Below are positions 60,942 through 64,000 of a stretch of 64,000 nucleotides of DNA, in pieces. A program made the position numbers and the translations under genes. The stretch is from Brevibacillus fluminis (GTDB lineage Bacteria > Bacillota > Bacilli > Brevibacillales > Brevibacillaceae): NCBI RefSeq assembly GCF_003710825.1, contig NZ_RHHQ01000011.1, forward strand, positions 62,001 to 126,000, written 5' to 3'. Within the stretch, counting starts at the first letter, position 1; every line of letters begins with the position of its first letter. Under the pieces are notes generated by a model, which searched no databases, was not told the DNA's origin, and worked only from the letters and a program-made list of their open reading frames with translations.

Positions 60942-60976
60942 GAGGAGCTAGCGTGTTAGCTCCTCTTTCTGTTTTT
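60942..60976 (+). terminator. Terminator after the lipoprotein esterase
   Basis: GAGGAGCTA (60942-60950), loop GCGTGT, TAGCTCCTC (60957-60965), then TTTCTGTTTTT. Confidence 0.8.
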
Positions 60977-61077
60977 CTAAACAAAGCACTGGCACTAACT
61001 CATTATGTACCGTAAGAAACGGTTTCATGGGCCTCTGCATATACATAATCATTATGAATGGCGGAGGCATGACGGGT

Positions 61078-61839
61078 ATGATTAAAATCGGTCAATCATT
61101 TATCAATTACGAAACCCTTAGGAATCAATTGCGTTTGAACCAAACACAGCAGGAGATCGTAGAACGTATGTCTGCAAGCCCAGTCGTATTCGGGTACGAT
61201 TCTCTGGATCAACTAAGGTTTGAATTAAAGCTAAGAAATGACATCGTCAAATCGGCCAAAGCGCTTAATGATAGCGGGGCCTCGTTTGGATCCTTTTCAC
61301 GATCGCGATCGAATCCGGATTATTGGAATACTACCGACTTTGGCGGTTTTCAACTCCGGTATGGAGTGAGACCTTCTGATGCCATTCGCGATATTTTTAC
61401 GAATGGTTCAGAATATGCCTTCGAGTGTTCAACCGCAATCATTATTCTTTATTATCGAGCGGTTCTGCAATCGATTGGTGCACAAACATTCGACCGATTG
61501 TTTCCTACTATTTTACTTTTTGATGGTCAATACGATGAAGGACTAGGTTTAACCACACAAGATCTAACGAATACAGTAGTCCTGCCGGGAGATGTTTTGT
61601 ATTTCGACAACCCTGATTATAATCCTGAAACCCCCGAATGGATGGGAGAAAACGTTGTGTATTTGGGAAATGGTTTATTTTATGGTCATGGAATCGGGAT
61701 AATGGGGGCCTCGGAAATGATCTATAATCTTAATACGTTAAGAATGCCAGGTGCGAGACGTTCCGCTTATTTGATGAATCGGGTTGCCCGCCCGGATTTT
61801 GCATCATTGGCCCGGTACAGTACTGATTCAATGCCTTGA
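61078..61839 (+). CDS. tgl: Spore-coat protein-glutamine gamma-glutamyltransferase (transglutaminase)
   Basis: 253 residues from the ATG at 61078, which has GGAGG ten bases upstream; ATGs at 61027, 61054 and 61069 are poorer. It aligns along its length with Bacillus subtilis Tgl (245 residues): QLRFELKLRNDIVKSAKAL, AIRDIFTNGSEYAFECSTA with catalytic Cys117, YFDNPDYNPETPEWMGENVVYLG, YGHGIGI and AYLMNRVARPDFASL. Crosslinks Gln and Lys side chains in coat proteins such as GerQ during late sporulation, so a sigma-K promoter is expected. Presence of this gene shows that the organism forms spores. Confidence 0.93.
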   Translation: MIKIGQSFINYETLRNQLRLNQTQQEIVERMSASPVVFGYDSLDQLRFELKLRNDIVKSAKALNDSGASFGSFSRSRSNPDYWNTTDFGGFQLRYGVRPSDAIRDIFTNGSEYAFECSTAIIILYYRAVLQSIGAQTFDRLFPTILLFDGQYDEGLGLTTQDLTNTVVLPGDVLYFDNPDYNPETPEWMGENVVYLGNGLFYGHGIGIMGASEMIYNLNTLRMPGARRSAYLMNRVARPDFASLARYSTDSMP

Positions 61840-61895
61840 AGGCCCAATCACTTGTCATCAGGTAAGGTCGTATGAATCATGACGATAAACGGTAA

Positions 61896-62147
61896 ATGCT
61901 CTCTATGAAAAAACGCCCTCTCAAAAACAAGAGTTATGATCAGAGTACAGGAGTTGTAACGATTAATCAGAGCGATACCTCTGATATACTTCCTCCTGAT
62001 CCCGAAAATAGCGTTGACAGTTGGGGAATAAAAATACAGGTTGGTGGAGAAACGATCTGGCTGTTTATCAACCAAGATCTTGTACAAGTAGGGCAGGCGC
62101 CAAATTATACAGTTACGAAGATTCCAGATCGTCGTCCACAACGATAA
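61896..62147 (+). CDS. Small protein of unknown function, possibly coat-associated
   Basis: 83 residues from the ATG at 61896 (a second ATG at 61905). Basic start MKKRPLKNK, then a Ser/Asp/Pro stretch (NQSDTSDILPPDPENS) and a beta-rich end WGIKIQVGGETIWLFINQ. No signal peptide or membrane helix and no clear ribosome binding site. It follows tgl by 56 bases on the same strand, so a spore-coat role is plausible but unproven. Confidence 0.5.
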   Translation: MLSMKKRPLKNKSYDQSTGVVTINQSDTSDILPPDPENSVDSWGIKIQVGGETIWLFINQDLVQVGQAPNYTVTKIPDRRPQR

Positions 62148-62165
62148 AATAGGTAGAAAACCTCT

Positions 62166-62208
62166 AACCGACTGCTCGCTATAAATTGCGGGTCAGTCGG
62201 TTATTTTT
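62166..62208 (+). terminator. Terminator / dispersed CGACTG repeat, copy 2
   Basis: AACCGACTG (62166-62174) pairs with CAGTCGGTT (62194-62202), then ATTTTT. Flanks on both sides (TAGA-AAACC before, AAGGCTT-CGA after) align with the copy at 48.7 kb. Further right, CCCCAGTTATG and CATACTGGGG (62243-62281) form another inverted repeat of unknown meaning. Confidence 0.65.
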
Positions 62209-62353
62209 AAGGCTTCCGATATTGGTATTTGATTGGGTGAATCCCCAGTTATGGTAGGGAAATTGTGCTGACATACTGGGGAGGTATGTTGCCAAATTCA
62301 AGGTACGCCTATCCTGTGTATTGAATCATTGTAGAAGGGATTGGAACAGTTGT

Positions 62354-62725
62354 TTAAAAGCATGTAAATGAAATAATTAACCGTAAATCAAATCCAGTAT
62401 ATCTCCACGACCTTCCCGTCCATCTAAACCCTGCAACTGACCTGCCGCCTACGAATACAGGGAAAAACCAGAATTGATCCCCATCTATAAGCCAAATATA
62501 AGTAAAACGAAACCGACAGCCCGCAATAGCCCCAGGATCAATTCGAAAGGGAGCGGGTTGTAAGGGAATGAAGGTTGGGGGAGGAGATGTTGGCTGTTGT
62601 CCTGGTCCAAATCCTGGTCCCGGTCCTGGTCCTGGTCCAAATCCGGGTCCCGGTCCAAATCCTGGTCCAAATCCTGGTCCTGGCGGTCGACCAGAAGGTG
62701 GTCCAAAAGGTGGCCCAAATGTCAT
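62354..62725 (-). CDS. Gly/Pro-rich spore-coat-like protein
   Basis: 123 residues; AAAAGGAG precedes the ATG. The first third is a collagen-like run of GPGFGPGPG units with Phe, coded by repeats of GGTCC-type codons on the other strand. The rest is a compact domain with IDPGAIAGCRFRFTYIWL, QFWFFPVFVGGRSVAGFRW and a final SFTCF. I recall similar small proteins, with a Gly/Pro/Ser head and this aromatic tail with two conserved Cys, in Brevibacillus and Paenibacillus; several are annotated only as hypothetical or as transporter by mistake. Likely spore or cell-surface material. Convergent with the small gene at 61.9 kb. Confidence 0.7.
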   Translation of the reverse strand: MTFGPPFGPPSGRPPGPGFGPGFGPGPGFGPGPGPGPGFGPGQQPTSPPPTFIPLQPAPFRIDPGAIAGCRFRFTYIWLIDGDQFWFFPVFVGGRSVAGFRWTGRSWRYTGFDLRLIISFTCF

Positions 62726-62845
62726 TCAATATCACTCCTTTTACATGATCTTTGACCATTGTATGTTCGATCGAATCACAATGATTGGGCAGATTTGAGG
62801 ATGAAATTCCATTACCTCACCTTTCTGGCGGGGTATTTTTATTCG

Positions 62846-62897
62846 CTCTCCCGTTCCACCATACATAACAAATAAAACCACCTGATGAGGTGGTTTT
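62846..62897 (+). repeat. tRNA/tmRNA-3'-end-like sequence with downstream hairpin
   Basis: TTCGCTCTCCCGTTCCACCA looks like a T-loop plus acceptor end (TTCGANTCCC...CCACCA), followed by TACATAAC and a hairpin AAAACCACCT/AGGTGGTTTT (62874-62897). Same order and spacing as at 5201-5243. There is no tRNA body upstream, so this is a 3' fragment only. The hairpin also serves as terminator for the minus-strand GNAT. Confidence 0.45.
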
Positions 62898-62941
62898 AAA
62901 TGGGGAACTACTAGAAAAGTTGTTGATGCTCGACAAAAAGC

Positions 62942-63481
62942 TTAAGGTAGCTTCCTATTGCTTCGTAAAACGGTTATAAAACCGTCCAATATATCATGAC
63001 TTACTGAAAATCCTTTGCGCTTATAAAATTCCAAAGCGATATCATTACCATTTGAGACAAAGATAAAATAATCTTCAACATCATCAAATTGTTGCAACCA
63101 CTTCATGGACAGATTGAAGAGTGTGGATCCAATTCCATGTTGTCTGTACTCTTCTTTCAGGTAAAATTGTGATAAACAACCTACATCGTTTTTCGTGACA
63201 GTGGAAAGGTCAAAAAAAGTGGCAAAATCATTTGAATAGGTTTCTTTGGGAGAGATATTCGAATAGACATAGCCTACTGGTTTATCATCATCTTTCACTA
63301 CCACAATATGATTATGTATTGCGCTTTTTATGGAAGGAATCATCCTTGTTTCAAATTTCATGTTGTCAAACAGTTCCGGTTTCATGTTTGCTTTCGACTT
63401 CTGAAAGGCCATAAGTTCATTGCATAGTTCTCTACAGCACGCGATTTCGTTATCCGGTATAACCTCATAGGTAATGTTCAT
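62942..63481 (-). CDS. GNAT family N-acetyltransferase
   Basis: 179 residues from the ATG at 63481, chosen because GAGAGGG is about ten bases upstream; a GTG three codons earlier sits on top of the site. Acetyl-CoA loop YRQHGIGSTLFN after LSQFYLKEEYR, and the C-terminal NGNDIALEFYKRKGFSVSHDIL are standard. Acceptor unknown. Divergent from the HxlR regulator, with a palindrome between them, so it may be a target of that regulator. Confidence 0.87.
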   Translation of the reverse strand: MNITYEVIPDNEIACCRELCNELMAFQKSKANMKPELFDNMKFETRMIPSIKSAIHNHIVVVKDDDKPVGYVYSNISPKETYSNDFATFFDLSTVTKNDVGCLSQFYLKEEYRQHGIGSTLFNLSMKWLQQFDDVEDYFIFVSNGNDIALEFYKRKGFSVSHDILDGFITVLRSNRKLP

Positions 63482-63578
63482 GTTTTTCACCCTCTCTACA
63501 TTCTCATTTACTGAATTGCCTACGATCTCATTTTAAAAGATCATCACGTTTAAACAAGTATGCAGTATTTATTGACTA

Positions 63579-63596
63579 AGTCAGTAAAAACTGACT
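63579..63596. promoter_or_regulatory. Palindromic operator, probably for the HxlR-family regulator
   Basis: AGTCAGT (63579-63585), AAAA, ACTGACT (63590-63596): a perfect 7-bp inverted repeat 14 bases before the regulator start and in the divergent intergenic region. HxlR/MarR-like proteins bind such sites and often repress their own gene. Confidence 0.55.
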
Positions 63597-63610
63597 AAAG
63601 GAGCGACTCG

Positions 63611-63967
63611 ATGAATAGAGAAGAAACGGAAAGCAAAGTTAAAAATGATTGCCCGTTAACATACGCTTTTAACATCATTGGAGGTAAATGGCGACTGCCG
63701 ATTATCTGGGCGTTGTGGCAGAACAAAACGTTGCGTTACAACGAATTGAAACGGAGAATACATGGAATTACCAATATGATGCTATCGCAAGCCTTAAAGG
63801 AAATGGAGGATTACGGGCTTGTTGTTCGTAAGCAGTATATGGAAATTCCCCCAAGGGTCGAATATTCACTGACTGAAGCCGGAATGGAATTGGTACCTTC
63901 TTTACATTCACTTGCAAAATGGGGTAAGCAGATGCAAAATAAGCGAAATTCCATAGGGGAGGCGTAA
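63611..63967 (+). CDS. HxlR-family winged-helix transcriptional regulator
   Basis: 118 residues. CPLTYAFNIIGGKWRLPIIWAL is the family signature, with a single Cys (residue 14) that in several HxlR-type regulators senses aldehydes, quinones or disulphide stress. LRYNELKRRIHGITNMMLSQALKEMEDYGLV is the DNA-binding helix pair and PRVEYSLTEAG the wing. AAAGGAG precedes the ATG. Its target may be the divergent GNAT or a gene past the window edge. Confidence 0.92.
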   Translation: MNREETESKVKNDCPLTYAFNIIGGKWRLPIIWALWQNKTLRYNELKRRIHGITNMMLSQALKEMEDYGLVVRKQYMEIPPRVEYSLTEAGMELVPSLHSLAKWGKQMQNKRNSIGEA

Positions 63968-64000
63968 ATACCAGTAGGATAAAAAAAGAACTGGTTATTC

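Noticed and set aside
62568..62798. Plus-strand Gly/Pro-rich reading frame opposite the coat-like gene
   Set aside because: It is the mirror of the repeated codons on the minus strand; the minus-strand frame has a good ribosome binding site and a conserved C-terminal domain.
62846..62866. A tRNA or tmRNA gene
   Set aside because: Only a T-loop/acceptor-like 3' end is present; there is no 5' acceptor strand, anticodon arm or tag sequence upstream.

Overview
The window reads as chromosome of a spore-forming Bacillota, most like Brevibacillus or another Paenibacillaceae. This rests on strong AGGAGG-type ribosome binding sites with frequent TTG/GTG starts, lipoproteins with Gram-positive lipoboxes, a spore-coat transglutaminase (tgl) next to a Gly/Pro-rich coat-like gene, an orphan Kin-type sensor kinase and a sigma-54 activator. 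No rRNA or tRNA gene and no CRISPR array was seen.

Layout. (1) 1-5.3 kb is an AT-rich accessory patch: a truncated NAD-binding protein, a serine-recombinase remnant, a frameshifted phage/plasmid-like gene, a uracil-DNA-glycosylase remnant, and an intact trio of secreted protein, membrane-anchored subtilase and lipoprotein. (2) 5.4-23.2 kb is an amine/amino-acid catabolic block: orphan PAS/GAF histidine kinase, DUF3870 protein, CoA-transferase A/B, thiolase, two class-III aminotransferases, polar amino-acid ABC importer, aldehyde dehydrogenase, a four-subunit HcnABC/proline-dehydrogenase-like FAD/Fe-S dehydrogenase, an M81 (MlrC-like) protein and a GNAT. A nearly identical structured leader precedes both the CoA-transferase gene and the dehydrogenase gene. 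(3) 24.3-36.4 kb is a sigma-54 unit: a divergent activator, a consensus -24/-12 promoter, a complete oligopeptide ABC importer, an M20-like and an M28-like peptidase (both with substituted metal-site residues) and an Asp/Glu-racemase-family protein. (4) 36.4-37.7 kb holds two exported-protein genes on the minus strand, one made of 20-residue tandem repeats. (5) 37.9-46.6 kb has a two-component system, a second complete oligopeptide importer and a class-3 (ReAV-type) asparaginase. (6) 46.8-48.7 kb has two alpha/beta hydrolases. (7) 48.9-59.1 kb is a sugar-acid operon under a divergent GntR/FadR regulator: enolase-superfamily dehydratase, zinc dehydrogenase, PotABCD-like importer, KDG kinase, KDPG aldolase, DUF4432 protein and cyclase-family hydrolase. 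(8) 59.2-64 kb has a duplicated hydrolase fragment, a lipoprotein esterase, tgl, small coat-like genes, a GNAT and an HxlR regulator.

Blocks 2, 3, 5 and 7 each pair an importer with enzymes that would channel the imported amino acid, peptide or sugar acid into acetyl-CoA, pyruvate or free amino acids, and blocks 3, 5 and 7 each carry their own regulator type (sigma-54 activator, two-component system, GntR). Several block boundaries carry short sequences resembling tRNA/tmRNA 3' ends, which suggests growth by repeated insertion. The most interesting unexplained signal is the duplicated leader at 8.9 and 18.0 kb: its 3' half is almost unchanged, while its first stem has a different sequence in each copy yet still pairs.
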